Shown here: piece by piece, positions 25,582 to 33,915 of the stretch
How the letters are laid out: the number at the start of each line of letters is the position of its first letter
Numbering within the stretch: position 1 is the first letter of the stretch
Notes under the pieces: generated by a model
The model's database searches: none
What the model saw: the letters and a program-made list of their open reading frames with translations, nothing else
Told to the model about the DNA's origin: nothing
From: Thermoguttaceae bacterium
GTDB lineage: Bacteria; Planctomycetota; Planctomycetia; Pirellulales; Thermoguttaceae
Direction: 5' to 3'
Assembly (NCBI GenBank): GCA_017434455.1
Contig: JAFRFG010000009.1
Location: 1 to 36,118 of the forward strand
DNA: 36,118 nt
Program-made: the position numbers and the translations under genes

Positions 25582-26880
25582 TTATCCCCTTCCCCGCGGA
25601 TCGCCTTCGATCAGCCGCCGGTAGAGCGCGGCGTAGCGGGAAATCATCAGTTCGAGCGAGAATTCCTTCTCGATCCGCTTTTTTCCCGCCCTTCCCATCG
25701 CCAGGCGCTCGGCGGCGTTCTCCCGCTGAAAGAGCCGGAACGACTCTTTGCAGAACGCGGTGCGCCGCCGGAATTTATCGCTAAACTCGGTAATCAATGT
25801 TCCCGTCACCCCGCTTTCGACGAGCTCCCGGTTGCCGGGGATATCGGAGGCGAGCACCGGAACGCCGCAGGCCATCGCCTCGAGAATCGAGTTCGACTGC
25901 CCCTCGTAGGCGCTGGTGCACCAGAGCATATCGAAGTGCGGCACAAACTGCCATACATCGTTTCGGTGGCCGAGCAGGTGAACGCGGTCCTCGATCCCGA
26001 GCTCCTCGCGGTAGCGCAGAAGGTTCTCGCGCAGCGGCCCGTCGCCGAAGATCAGCAGGTGGAAATCGCAGCCGGTGAACTTCAGCTCCTCGGCGGCGAA
26101 GATCGCTTCGTCGAGGCGTTTTTGCGGCCAAAACCGGGCGATCATCCCGATGAGGAACGGCCCGCGCAGCTGCCGGTCGCTCAGCGGCGCCGCGCCATCG
26201 GGCGCGGCGGTGTGTTCGGCCGCCGGGCGGTCAAGCGGAGTTGACGCGCTCCCGGCCGCCGAAAGCGTGACCCCGCCGATCGCCGCGTTTTCTTTCGCCC
26301 CCGCGGAGGGGACGATCCCGAGCTGGTCGAAGATCTCTCGGCGCGAGATCGTACTCGGCCGCGGCGGGAGCACGGCGTTGGGGATCATCACGAACTTCTC
26401 TTCCGGCAGGCCGTGACTGACGTAGAAATCGCGGATCCCGTCGCTGTTGACGGCGAAGCAGTCGGTCTTTTTGGCCAAATACCGGTCGATGGCGAAGTGG
26501 AGCCGCCCTTTCCACGGGTCGACGCAGCGCTCGCCGCAGACGATTTTCGGCACGCCGCAGTCGATGGCGGCCTTGCGGCCGTAGGCGTTGGCGGCGAAGA
26601 TCCAGGTATGGACCAAATCGGGCGCGAACGCGCGGATCTCCTTCTTAAGCCGCGACAGCGCCAAAAGCGAGATCTTCGAGCGCTTCCCGATCACCGTGTA
26701 GGGGATACCCGCCTCGCGCAGCGCCGAGCCGAGCGGCCCGTCGCGCGTTAAGACGGCCACGCGGACGTCGAACCGCTCTTTGGGGAGCCCCGAAGCGAGC
26801 AGAACCAGCTGCTTTTCGGCCCCGCTTTGGTCGAGCGTCGGGATAATTTCGAGGATCTTTAATCTGCGCATCGTCGTCAC
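25582..26880 (-). CDS. GT4-family glycosyltransferase (GT-B fold)
   Basis: A 432-residue retaining glycosyltransferase of the GT4 family. The N-terminal Rossmann domain begins LKILEIIPTLDQSGAEKQ; the C-terminal domain has IGMIARFWPQKRLDEAI (244-260), LLIFGDGPLREN and the catalytic E(x7)E in EGQSNSILE (Glu326, Glu334). An Ala/Pro-rich linker of about 45 residues (190-238) between the two domains is longer than usual. It transfers a sugar from a nucleotide donor to a lipid or glycan acceptor at the cytoplasmic face. The GTG start overlaps the uppS stop (GTGA), with an ATG three codons later as alternative. Coupling to uppS, which makes the undecaprenyl carrier, suggests a role in envelope polysaccharide or lipid-linked glycan synthesis; the exact sugar is unknown. 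Confidence 0.93.
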   Translation of the reverse strand: MTTMRRLKILEIIPTLDQSGAEKQLVLLASGLPKERFDVRVAVLTRDGPLGSALREAGIPYTVIGKRSKISLLALSRLKKEIRAFAPDLVHTWIFAANAYGRKAAIDCGVPKIVCGERCVDPWKGRLHFAIDRYLAKKTDCFAVNSDGIRDFYVSHGLPEEKFVMIPNAVLPPRPSTISRREIFDQLGIVPSAGAKENAAIGGVTLSAAGSASTPLDRPAAEHTAAPDGAAPLSDRQLRGPFLIGMIARFWPQKRLDEAIFAAEELKFTGCDFHLLIFGDGPLRENLLRYREELGIEDRVHLLGHRNDVWQFVPHFDMLWCTSAYEGQSNSILEAMACGVPVLASDIPGNRELVESGVTGTLITEFSDKFRRRTAFCKESFRLFQRENAAERLAMGRAGKKRIEKEFSLELMISRYAALYRRLIEGDPRGRG

Positions 26881-27611
26881 TGGCCGGAAGGGTTTTTGTC
26901 GGAGGCGTTTTCGACCACGGCGCCGAATCGGCGGATCCGCCCGCTGTAGGAATCGAGCGCCCGATGAAACTCGTCGATCGAAAAATCGGGCCAGCAGACC
27001 TGGGTGATATAGATCTCGGCGTAGCTCAGCTGCCAGAGCAGGAAGTTGCTCAGCCGCGACTCTCCCGCGGTCCGGATCAGCAGGTCGGGATCGGGGATCC
27101 CGGCGGTGTAGAGGGCCTCGGAGAAGGTCTCCTCGGTCAGTTCGGGGAGTTTCCCCGTACGCAGCGCCTCGCCGGCGATCTTTTCGACCGCCTCGAGGAT
27201 TTCGGCGCGGCTTCCGTAGTTGATCGCCAAGACCAGCGTCAGGCCCGTGAGGTGGGCGGTCGCTTTTTCGGCCTCGTCGAGCGCCTCTAAAACATCCGGG
27301 GGAAGGGGATGCCGCCGGCCGATGAACTTCAGCCGTATGCCGCTGTCGATCATCTTTTGGCGCTGCGAGCGAAGGTAACCTTTCAGCAGCTCCATCAGCG
27401 CGTCGATCTCCGGCTTCGGCCGTTTCCAGTTCTCGCTCGACAGGCAGTAGAGCGTCACGTAGGGGATACCGATCCGGCGGGCCTCCTCGACAATCCGATC
27501 GACCGTCTCGGCCCCCGCCTGATGCCCCTCCACGCGGGGGAGCCCCTGCCGGGTCGCCCAGCGGCCGTTGCCGTCCATAATCATCGCGATATGTTTCGGT
27601 AGGTTTTTCAT
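26877..27611 (-). CDS. uppS: Undecaprenyl diphosphate synthase (cis-prenyltransferase)
   Basis: 244 residues, the normal length for UppS (E. coli 253). HIAMIMDGNGRWA (7-19) includes the catalytic Asp13, followed by the SSENWKRP loop (58-65) and the family signature DPDLLIRTAGESRLSNFL (174-191). It condenses eight isopentenyl units on farnesyl diphosphate to make the C55 carrier used for peptidoglycan and other wall polymers. It lies between mutL (57 bases upstream) and the glycosyltransferase (4-base overlap) on one strand, most likely one operon. GTGGGAAACCG precedes the ATG as a weak ribosome site. Confidence 0.97.
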   Translation of the reverse strand: MKNLPKHIAMIMDGNGRWATRQGLPRVEGHQAGAETVDRIVEEARRIGIPYVTLYCLSSENWKRPKPEIDALMELLKGYLRSQRQKMIDSGIRLKFIGRRHPLPPDVLEALDEAEKATAHLTGLTLVLAINYGSRAEILEAVEKIAGEALRTGKLPELTEETFSEALYTAGIPDPDLLIRTAGESRLSNFLLWQLSYAEIYITQVCWPDFSIDEFHRALDSYSGRIRRFGAVVENASDKNPSGQ

Positions 27612-27668
27612 CGGTTTCCCACGGGTGAAGACGCTTGTCCGCTTAAAGGCTTATATCTTTTGGTGTTT

Positions 27669-29666
27669 TTATGTCCGTTTAAAGAGCCGGTCCAGCTCCT
27701 GAAGCGAGAAGAGCAGGGTGGTCGGCCGGCCGTGGGGACAGTGGTCGGTCCGCGCCTCTTCCCGGGCCAATTTCAGCAGCTCGGCGATCTGCTCGCGGTC
27801 GATGAAATCCCCCCCTTTGACGGCCGCCTTGCAGGCGCTTTGGTGCATCATCTCCTCGAGGAGATCGGCCCGCTCGATTTCTTTCCCCTTTTGAGCAAGA
27901 ACCGCCAGGAGCGTCAGGAAGATATCGCGCGGGCCGAGTTTTTCGAGGATCGCCGGGTACGAGGAGATCGAGATGGTCCGGCCGCCGAACGACTCGATCA
28001 GCACGCCGAACGTCTCGAACAGATCGCTGTTCTCCAGGGCCAGCGCCGTTTCGACGGCCGACAGCTCCACCATTTCGGGGACGAGGAGCCGCTGGGCGTC
28101 GAGCGCCCCGGCCGAGAGCTTTCGCTTGAGTTTCTCGTAGAGGATCCGCTCGTGCAGGGCGTGCTGATCGACCACTGCCATTCCCGTTTCGGTCTGGAAA
28201 ACCAGATATTTCTGGTGAATCTGAATCACCTCGGCGAGGGCCGGGAGATTGGGGGTTTCCTCGTCCCGGGCAAACCCTTCTTCCCGCGCCTCGGGCAGAA
28301 GCTGTTCCGGCGGCGCGGCTTGGGCAAAAGCGGCTCCGCCGCTGTCGTCCTGCCCGCCGGCCCCCTGCCGGGCCCAGGCGACCGCCCGGCGGCGCAGCGT
28401 GTCGAACGACTCCTCCCCCTCGCCGCGGTCTTCGTCGAACCGCCGCTTGGGTGTTTGCCCCGGGGGATAGGTTGGCGCCGAGGGACGGGGTGGCGCCGGG
28501 GCAATTGCCGCCGAGCGGCCCGGCGAAGAGGGGGTTCTCGTCAAAGAAAGGATCCCCGGCCCGGGGGAGACGCTCGCCCGCGGCTCAGAGGGCACCTCTT
28601 CCGCGCCCGGGTCGCAAGGCGAATTTTCCGGCGACTGGGCGGGGCGGCTGCGCAGATCGGTCTGGAGGAACTTCCGGCGCACGGCGCCGAGGAACCCGGA
28701 GTAGACCATCTGTGGCTGCAGAAAACGAACCTCCAGCTTGGCCGGGTGAACATTGACGTCAACGAGTTTCGGGTCCAGTTCGATCATCAAAAACGCCACC
28801 GGGCAGCGCCCGACCGTCAGCAGGCCGCGGTATGCCTCCTGCAGGGCGTGATGCAGCGCCCGATCGCGTATCCAGCGCCGATTCAGGAAAAAGTACTGCA
28901 TCGCCCCGGTCGTGCGGCTTAAATCGGGATGGCCGACGAACCCGCGGATCGTCAGAAGATCGTTCGAAAAATCGATCGGCAGCAGACGTTCGGAGATCTC
29001 CCGGCCATAGATTTGCTCGATCCGCGCTAAAAACGGATCTTTCGCCGAGGCCCCCTGTGAGGCGGGGGCCAGATCGTAAACGACCCGGCCGTTGTGCCGC
29101 AGGAGAAAATGAACATCGGTGTTCGGAAGCGCCAGCCGGACGAACGCCTCGCAGATATGGCCGAACTCGGTGGTGTCGGTCTTCAGGTACCGGCGGCGGA
29201 CCGGGGTATTAAAGAAAAGGTTCCGCACGTCGATCGACGTGCCGGGCGCCATCCCGCAGGGGACCGGCTCGCAGCGCTTCTGTCCCTCGGCCTCGATCCG
29301 CGTCCCCTCCACTTCCCCGGGGGTACGGCTCCGGAGGGTCAGCTGGCTGATCTCGGCGATCGAGGCGAGCGCCTCGCCGCGGAAGCCGAACGAGCAGATC
29401 GAAAACAGGTCGTCGGCCTCGCTGATTTTACTGGTCGCGTGGGGCGAAAGGGCCAAAAGAAGGTCTTCTTTGGCGATGCCGCGGCCATTGTCGACCACCA
29501 TCAGGCGGTCGCGGCCGGCTTTTTCGACCGTTACCTCGATCCGGCCGGCGCCGGCGTCCAGGGAATTTTCGACAAGCTCCTTCACGACGCTGGCGGGCCG
29601 TTCTATCACCTCGCCGGCGGCGATTTTATTGATCATACTCGGCGTGAGCAGCCGAATGCCTGCCAT
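27669..29666 (-). CDS. mutL: DNA mismatch repair protein MutL with endonuclease-type C-terminus
   Basis: A 665-residue protein. The N-terminal GHKL ATPase (1-330) shows IAAGEVIERPASVVKELVEN, DNGRGI (59-64), HATSKI (76-81) and GFRGEAL (94-100). A disordered Pro/Ala/Arg-rich linker spans about 340-470. The C-terminal dimerisation domain has DQHALHERILYE (500-511), SACK (610-613) and CPHGRP (643-648), the metal-binding motifs of nicking MutL proteins. This predicts latent endonuclease activity and a MutH-independent repair system. GGGGAGG lies six bases before the ATG. First gene of the mutL-uppS-glycosyltransferase run. The 344-base gap to 30010 carries short repeats of GTCTTGGC close to the start and a forward promoter candidate at 29869. 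Confidence 0.97.
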   Translation of the reverse strand: MAGIRLLTPSMINKIAAGEVIERPASVVKELVENSLDAGAGRIEVTVEKAGRDRLMVVDNGRGIAKEDLLLALSPHATSKISEADDLFSICSFGFRGEALASIAEISQLTLRSRTPGEVEGTRIEAEGQKRCEPVPCGMAPGTSIDVRNLFFNTPVRRRYLKTDTTEFGHICEAFVRLALPNTDVHFLLRHNGRVVYDLAPASQGASAKDPFLARIEQIYGREISERLLPIDFSNDLLTIRGFVGHPDLSRTTGAMQYFFLNRRWIRDRALHHALQEAYRGLLTVGRCPVAFLMIELDPKLVDVNVHPAKLEVRFLQPQMVYSGFLGAVRRKFLQTDLRSRPAQSPENSPCDPGAEEVPSEPRASVSPGPGILSLTRTPSSPGRSAAIAPAPPRPSAPTYPPGQTPKRRFDEDRGEGEESFDTLRRRAVAWARQGAGGQDDSGGAAFAQAAPPEQLLPEAREEGFARDEETPNLPALAEVIQIHQKYLVFQTETGMAVVDQHALHERILYEKLKRKLSAGALDAQRLLVPEMVELSAVETALALENSDLFETFGVLIESFGGRTISISSYPAILEKLGPRDIFLTLLAVLAQKGKEIERADLLEEMMHQSACKAAVKGGDFIDREQIAELLKLAREEARTDHCPHGRPTTLLFSLQELDRLFKRT

Positions 29667-29868
29667 AAAAGACCTCCCCGAGACAACGCCAAGACCATAC
29701 TCATGTCAACGCCGAGGCGGTGCCAAGACGACACAAAAACAATATGTTACCCTCGGTCATTATAGCGCCGGGGAGCGAAAAAGAAAGACGCGCGCTCCCC
29801 ACGGCCGGCCGGCGGGGTAACACCCTCGAAGAATAAAGAAAAGGCGGGAGATTAAACTATTATTCCTA

Positions 29869-29897
29869 TTGCGCGAAATGAATAAAACAGCTAATAT
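29869..29897 (+). promoter_or_regulatory. Candidate promoter for the DUF3467-like gene
   Basis: TTGCGC (29869-29874), a 17-base spacer and TAATAT (29892-29897), about 110 bases before the start codon at 30011. Both boxes are imperfect. Confidence 0.3.
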
Positions 29898-30010
29898 AGG
29901 CCAAGAGTAGTTAATCTATTGGCAAACAAACCGCCGGTTTTCCCCCAACGGGCAGCGCGAGAAAGAAGATCGGCGAACCAACCACGCGAAACCATAGAAG
30001 GAAGGTAGCG

Positions 30011-30271
30011 ATGAAAGAAGAAATCTACGCTGACGGTATTGGCCAGATCCACTTTGCGGGACAGATGTTCCGTTTCGACTTCGTAACCCTGCAGCCCAAC
30101 AAAGAGGGCGGCAACCCGATCCCGCAGTTCAATGAGCGGATCATTATGCCGCCGCAGGGGTTCCTGGCCGCCTACGACAGCATGAAGCAGCTCATCGACA
30201 AGCTTCTGGCCGCCGGCGTGCTCCAGAAGAATCCCAACGCCCAGCAGCAGAACACGATCGATCAGCAGTAA
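30011..30271 (+). CDS. Small DUF3467-like protein
   Basis: 86 residues, with GAAGGAAGG about six bases before the ATG. The pattern IYADGIGQIHFAGQMFRFDF, then a polar loop, FNERIIMPPQG and a C-terminal helix FLAAYDSMKQLIDKLLA resembles the DUF3467 family (an N-terminal strand pair with xFDFxLDF, a MSPQ motif and a C-terminal helix). The family assignment is from remembered pattern and is moderate. Function unknown. The Gln/Asn-rich last 12 residues are likely disordered. It is monocistronic with its own strong terminator, which suggests high expression. Confidence 0.85.
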   Translation: MKEEIYADGIGQIHFAGQMFRFDFVTLQPNKEGGNPIPQFNERIIMPPQGFLAAYDSMKQLIDKLLAAGVLQKNPNAQQQNTIDQQ

Positions 30272-30302
30272 GAAAGCGCGAAAACGCGCCGGCCGCGAAA
30301 TG

Positions 30303-30331
30303 AAAAAAGGGCCTCTGGGGGCCCTTTTTTT
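30303..30331 (+). terminator. Terminator after the DUF3467-like gene
   Basis: AAAAAAGGGCC (30303-30313) pairs with GGCCC plus a run of seven Ts (30320-30331) around a 6-base loop. Confidence 0.9.
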
Positions 30332-30475
30332 CGTTCTTGGCCCCCCAAAAAACAGGCGGGGGTCCGATTATAACGATTAGGGGGATGTTCCCCTCCGCCT
30401 GGGAGAAAAGAAAGACAGAAGAATTGTTTTTTCATTGAAAAGAAAGGAGCAGGTTATTAAATTGGGACGTATGAA

Positions 30476-30506
30476 GGGTGAGCGAATTTAAGGGACGTGC
30501 TCACCC
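30476..30506 (+). other. Perfect hairpin in the leader of the CXC-motif gene
   Basis: GGGTGAGC (30476-30483) pairs with GCTCACCC (30499-30506) around 15 bases. A 6-codon ORF (MKGERI, 30473-30493) begins just before it and ends in the loop. A TTGACA (30511-30516) lies directly after it; a matching -10 would abut the next start codon. Confidence 0.45.
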
Positions 30507-30541
30507 GGCTTTGACATCGGCTCCAAAGAAAAGCTATTGCT

Positions 30542-31126
30542 ATGGAAGAGAAGAAATCATCACATGTTGACGAGATGCTCCGCAACGCTGAACTGCGGAC
30601 CCAGTTGGAGCCGTACAAGGACGAGTCCTTGGTGTGTGTCGATTTTGAGCGATGGACTCTGAACGAAGAAAATACGTATCTCGAACAGATGCTCGGGTGG
30701 GAAAAAGCCCCGGTGCTCCCCGTCGCCCGCTGGTTCACGCCCGAACTGTCCCCTCCCCCGGCCTCGACTCTTTCCGACGCCGAACTGGCCGAGGAGCTGT
30801 CGCGTCTGGTCCAAAAGCTCTATGAGAAGCATATCGTTTTAGACTGTACCAGTCATCTGTGTGATCGGGAGCTCTACGATATCATCGTCCGGAAGATTCT
30901 CCCCACCGAAGTGAAGAAGTTTGATCCCAACAGCGGCTGCCGCCACTGGAACTGCGCCTGTATCGGCGACCGGGATATCGACCGCGAAACCTGGCTGACC
31001 TACTACGCCAGCGACGAAGAGCGCCAGTGCGAGGCCGAGCGAACCGGCGAGCCGCTCCCGGCGAAGATTCTCCCCCTTTATCCGCGAACACTCCCCGGCG
31101 AGACCAACTTTGGCGAGAACACCTAA
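30542..31126 (+). CDS. Unknown protein with a CXC motif (HWNCAC)
   Basis: 194 residues; no signal peptide or membrane segment. The conserved-looking core in the second half runs TSHLCDRELYDIIVRKILP, CRHWNCACIGD, RETWLTYYASDEER and ILPLYPRTLPGE. Similar strings (a DRELY helix, an HWDC-like motif, a WLRYYATEEER-like helix and a PYPRxMP end) recur, as far as I recall, in uncharacterised proteins of gut bacteria and planctomycetes, so this is probably a conserved family without known function. The Cys cluster could bind metal. No ribosome site precedes the ATG, and a TTGACA ends only 25 bases upstream, so the message may be nearly leaderless. It ends in its own terminator. Confidence 0.82.
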   Translation: MEEKKSSHVDEMLRNAELRTQLEPYKDESLVCVDFERWTLNEENTYLEQMLGWEKAPVLPVARWFTPELSPPPASTLSDAELAEELSRLVQKLYEKHIVLDCTSHLCDRELYDIIVRKILPTEVKKFDPNSGCRHWNCACIGDRDIDRETWLTYYASDEERQCEAERTGEPLPAKILPLYPRTLPGETNFGENT

Positions 31127-31166
31127 TCCGGTAAACAGTTAAAAACTCATTCAAAACACAGAAGAA

Positions 31167-31191
31167 AGTCGGGTGAGAATCCGGCTTTTTT
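31167..31191 (+). terminator. Terminator after the CXC-motif gene
   Basis: AGTCGG (31167-31172) pairs with CCGGCT (31181-31186, one G-T pair) around 8 bases, followed by six Ts. Confidence 0.7.
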
Positions 31192-31205
31192 CTTTATAAG
31201 ACCCC

Positions 31206-31234
31206 TTGTAAATATTTTGACCTGCGTTTATAGT
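31206..31234 (+). promoter_or_regulatory. Predicted sigma70-type promoter before the 19-codon mini-ORF
   Basis: TTGTAA (31206-31211), a 17-base spacer and TATAGT (31229-31234). Start expected near 31241. Confidence 0.5.
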
Positions 31235-31300
31235 GAAGGGCGCAGTGGACGCTGCCTGGGGTAAATACGAAGGATTTTCGGATGGAAAGGGACTTTCATT

Positions 31301-31360
31301 ATGGGTAATAGCAAGCGTCGTCCTTGGTGGAAAGACACTCTTGTCTTCGTCGCCGCCTAA
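31301..31360 (+). CDS. Possible 19-residue peptide (mini-ORF)
   Basis: ATG at 31301 opens MGNSKRRPWWKDTLVFVAA followed by TAA. GGAAAGGGA lies 9-17 bases upstream. The peptide is basic at the start and hydrophobic at the end. It sits 60 bases after a good promoter and 56 bases before the membrane-protein gene, so it may be a leader peptide or a small membrane-active protein. Evidence is positional only. Confidence 0.35.
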   Translation: MGNSKRRPWWKDTLVFVAA

Positions 31361-31416
31361 GCTCTAGACCAGCGCGGCCGCCGGGGGAGTTCCCCCAGAC
31401 AAAAACCCCCTAAAGG

Positions 31417-32085
31417 ATGTCGAGCGTGTACTTCTTTGACCTGGCGGTGATCATCTTTCCCCTGACCCTCTACTTCGGGTTTCTGGCGCTGGCGCACCGC
31501 AAGGCTCTGGCGATGAGCGCGCAGCTGGATCTTAGCGTTCTCGGCATCGGCCTGGGCGGCCTGGCCTTTTTGGGGCCGCTCCAGCTTTTCGTCCCGCTCA
31601 GCTCCCTGGCGGCAAAGGGTTGGTCGACCTGGCTGATGATCCTGTCGCTCTACTGGCTGCTGGTCGTCTTCTTCGGGAGCGTGTGGGCCAAGCGGATGGT
31701 CGTCTACGGCATCGCCCCGGAGGACGCGCGCCGCCTGCTGGCCGAGGCCGCCAAGCGATTCACCCCTCCGGCGGATCTTGTTCGCGACGATATTATTTTC
31801 CTGTGTGACAGCGACGGACAATCGCTGGGGCGCGTGGAGATGCGGACTTCCTCGATCGGGCGCTGCGCGACCCTGACCCTGCGCGCCAAAGACGCCACGC
31901 GGCAGACGGTCGCGCAGTTCCAGACGGTGGTGACCGAGGTTTTTCAAACGGCCCCCAAAGACACGAGCCGATGGGCCAAAATCTGGTTCCCCCTTTTCCT
32001 TGCGGGCCTCGCGGCCGAGGCGTGGCTTTTTTGGTTTCACCATCACGAGATCTTCCGGGCCCTGCTGTTCTACGTCGGCGGATAG
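31417..32085 (+). CDS. Unknown inner-membrane protein
   Basis: 222 residues with three hydrophobic segments near the N-terminus (about 5-25, 38-60, 70-92), a soluble domain (about 95-185) and a fourth segment (about 187-207) followed by an aromatic, His-rich end. The soluble part has a strand-rich stretch (DDIIFLCDSDGQSLGRVEMR and ATLTLRAKD). No family recognised. The ATG at 31417 has no spaced ribosome site; a GTG three codons later (31426) has AAGGA at a good distance and may be the real start. The stop is 218 bases before the PP2C gene. Confidence 0.78.
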   Translation: MSSVYFFDLAVIIFPLTLYFGFLALAHRKALAMSAQLDLSVLGIGLGGLAFLGPLQLFVPLSSLAAKGWSTWLMILSLYWLLVVFFGSVWAKRMVVYGIAPEDARRLLAEAAKRFTPPADLVRDDIIFLCDSDGQSLGRVEMRTSSIGRCATLTLRAKDATRQTVAQFQTVVTEVFQTAPKDTSRWAKIWFPLFLAGLAAEAWLFWFHHHEIFRALLFYVGG

Positions 32086-32168
32086 ACCGAAGCCGCCGCG
32101 CGCAAACCGGCACCGAGAATAAACCGCCTAAGACAGAAGAACGTCTCGCCCCGGCGCCGGGTATCGTT

Positions 32169-32174
32169 TATAAT
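32169..32174 (+). promoter_or_regulatory. Candidate -10 element upstream of the PP2C gene
   Basis: A perfect TATAAT preceded by GTT; no good -35 at 16-18 bases. Confidence 0.3.
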
Positions 32175-32303
32175 TCCCCTGTACAGGAACCTGTTTTCCG
32201 ATTAGATTATTTCTATAAGTATATACTGGGGAGTTCTCCCCCACGGCCGCCGCGCCTCAGGGGGCGGACAAACGTGCTTGGCGGAAAGAGCGTTATTGGG
32301 GTT

Positions 32304-33605
32304 ATGTCACAGACATCGGAAGCGACACCTTGGTGGAGTCCGTTCCTGAGATTCGCCGCGAAGAGCGATATCGGGATGCGCCGCACGAACAACCAAGATT
32401 CTCATTACGAAGTCCCCGCCGCCAGCAGCCGGAATTGGCAGACCAACGGACATCTTTTCATCGTCGCCGACGGGATGGGGGCGCACGCCGCCGGGGAATA
32501 CGCCAGCGGTCTGGCGACCGAGACGATCGCCCAAAGCTACCTGCGCCGAAGCGGGGAGGCCCCGCACGAGGCGGTGAAGAACGCCATTTTGGAGGCGCAC
32601 GCGCTGATCAGGCAAAAGGGGGCCGAAGACGCCGCTTTTCACGATATGGGGACGACCGCCGACGTGCTTTTGCTTCTCCCCGAGGGGGCTTTGGTGGGGC
32701 ATGTCGGCGACAGCCGCGTCTACCGTCTGCGCGATCACGTCTACGAGCAGCTCACCTTCGACCATTCGCTGCTTTGGGAGATCACCCGCTCGGGGCGCAT
32801 CGCGAAAGAAAAGTACCCCAGCCAGATTCCCAAAAACGTCATCACCCGCTCGCTCGGCCCGGTTCAGCGCCTGACGGTCGATCTTGAGGGCCCCTTCCCC
32901 ATCCAGGCGGGAGATACCTTTCTGCTGTGCAGCGACGGTCTGTCGGGCCAGATCGAAGACGACGAGATGGGGCAGATCCTTTCGCTCTTCTCCCCCGCCG
33001 AAGCGGCCGAGGCGCTGGTGAATATCGCCAATATGCGCGGCGGCCCCGACAACATCACCGTGATCATCGCCAACGTTCTGGGCCAGCCGGAGATCGACGA
33101 TTCGCGCCGGATTCAAAAGAAGGAGAAGCGCCGCCCGCTGAGCGCCGCCGGTCTGACGACGATCATCGCGTCGCTGACGCTCTGGTTTCTCTTTTTGGTT
33201 TTGGCCGTCACCCGCACCGGGTCGTTTCTCGGCATCGCGCTGTCGGCATTGGCCGCGGCGGCAGCCAGCGCCGCGGCGCTGCGCGTCAACCGAAAGACCT
33301 TCTTCAGCCAGGCGAAGCCGCTGACCACCACCCCCTTCGGCCGAGGCCCCTACGTTCGGGTCAACGCCGAGCCGGCCCGTGAATTTGCCGAAAAGCTGAT
33401 CGTCTCCGAGCAGGAGCTCTTCAAAGTGGTAGAGCGCCACAGCAGCGAGGTCAAAGACGACCCCGGCGGCAAGTTCGCCGAACTGCACCAGCGCTGTATC
33501 CACGGCATGTCCACCGGCCAATACGGCGAAGCCATCTTTGCCGTCGTGCGCCTTATCAACATGCTGATGGCGAAGATCAAAGAAGACCGGCCGAAAGCGG
33601 CGTGA
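32304..33605 (+). CDS. PP2C-family Ser/Thr protein phosphatase with two C-terminal membrane segments
   Basis: 433 residues from ATG 32304 (MSQTSEATPWWSPFLRFAAK). The ribosome site is unclear, and a GTG at 32272 is an alternative; the longer frame overlaps the previous gene and lacks support. PP2C motifs are complete: SDIGMRRTNNQDS (21-33), VADGMGAHAAGEYAS (54-68, metal ligand Asp56), GTTADVLLL, GHVGDSRVYRL (132-142), NVITRSLG, LLCSDGLSG (208-214, Asp211) and GGPDNITVI (246-254, Asp249). Two hydrophobic segments (about 282-302 and 306-327) then anchor a C-terminal helical tail of about 100 residues. It removes phosphate from Ser/Thr at the membrane, probably opposing a Hanks-type kinase, but no kinase is in the window. 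The role of the tail is unknown. Confidence 0.93.
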   Translation: MSQTSEATPWWSPFLRFAAKSDIGMRRTNNQDSHYEVPAASSRNWQTNGHLFIVADGMGAHAAGEYASGLATETIAQSYLRRSGEAPHEAVKNAILEAHALIRQKGAEDAAFHDMGTTADVLLLLPEGALVGHVGDSRVYRLRDHVYEQLTFDHSLLWEITRSGRIAKEKYPSQIPKNVITRSLGPVQRLTVDLEGPFPIQAGDTFLLCSDGLSGQIEDDEMGQILSLFSPAEAAEALVNIANMRGGPDNITVIIANVLGQPEIDDSRRIQKKEKRRPLSAAGLTTIIASLTLWFLFLVLAVTRTGSFLGIALSALAAAAASAAALRVNRKTFFSQAKPLTTTPFGRGPYVRVNAEPAREFAEKLIVSEQELFKVVERHSSEVKDDPGGKFAELHQRCIHGMSTGQYGEAIFAVVRLINMLMAKIKEDRPKAA

Positions 33606-33714
33606 TTCGGCCAAACCCGGCGGCTTTCCCAGCGAGAAATCTAATTAAAAAACCAGAAAGTTTATAAAACACCCTTGTGTTGTCCCTACAATGCAATTAA
33701 TTAAGTAAGTAATA

Positions 33715-33754
33715 AAGGGGAGGGCAAAACGCCGCGGCGCCGCGCCCTCCCCTT
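33715..33754. other. Long GC-rich hairpin between the PP2C and methyltransferase-like genes
   Basis: AAGGGGAGGGC (33715-33725) pairs with GCCCTCCCCTT (33744-33754); the loop contains the self-complementary GCCGCGGC. No plus-strand T-run follows. The gap 33606-33915 is otherwise AT-rich, with no gene seen. Confidence 0.5.
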
Positions 33755-33915
33755 GAGAACCGAGGGTTAAACAGGTAGAATCATACCAGCAACACCTTGC
33801 TGTTAGATGTTCCCCGGGCGAAGACAACAAGCCCCCATAACACCCATATATCAAACACTTTGGGGCCGACATACCGAGGAACACGCTCCCAAACCGATAG
33901 AAGGAGTGCGGAACA

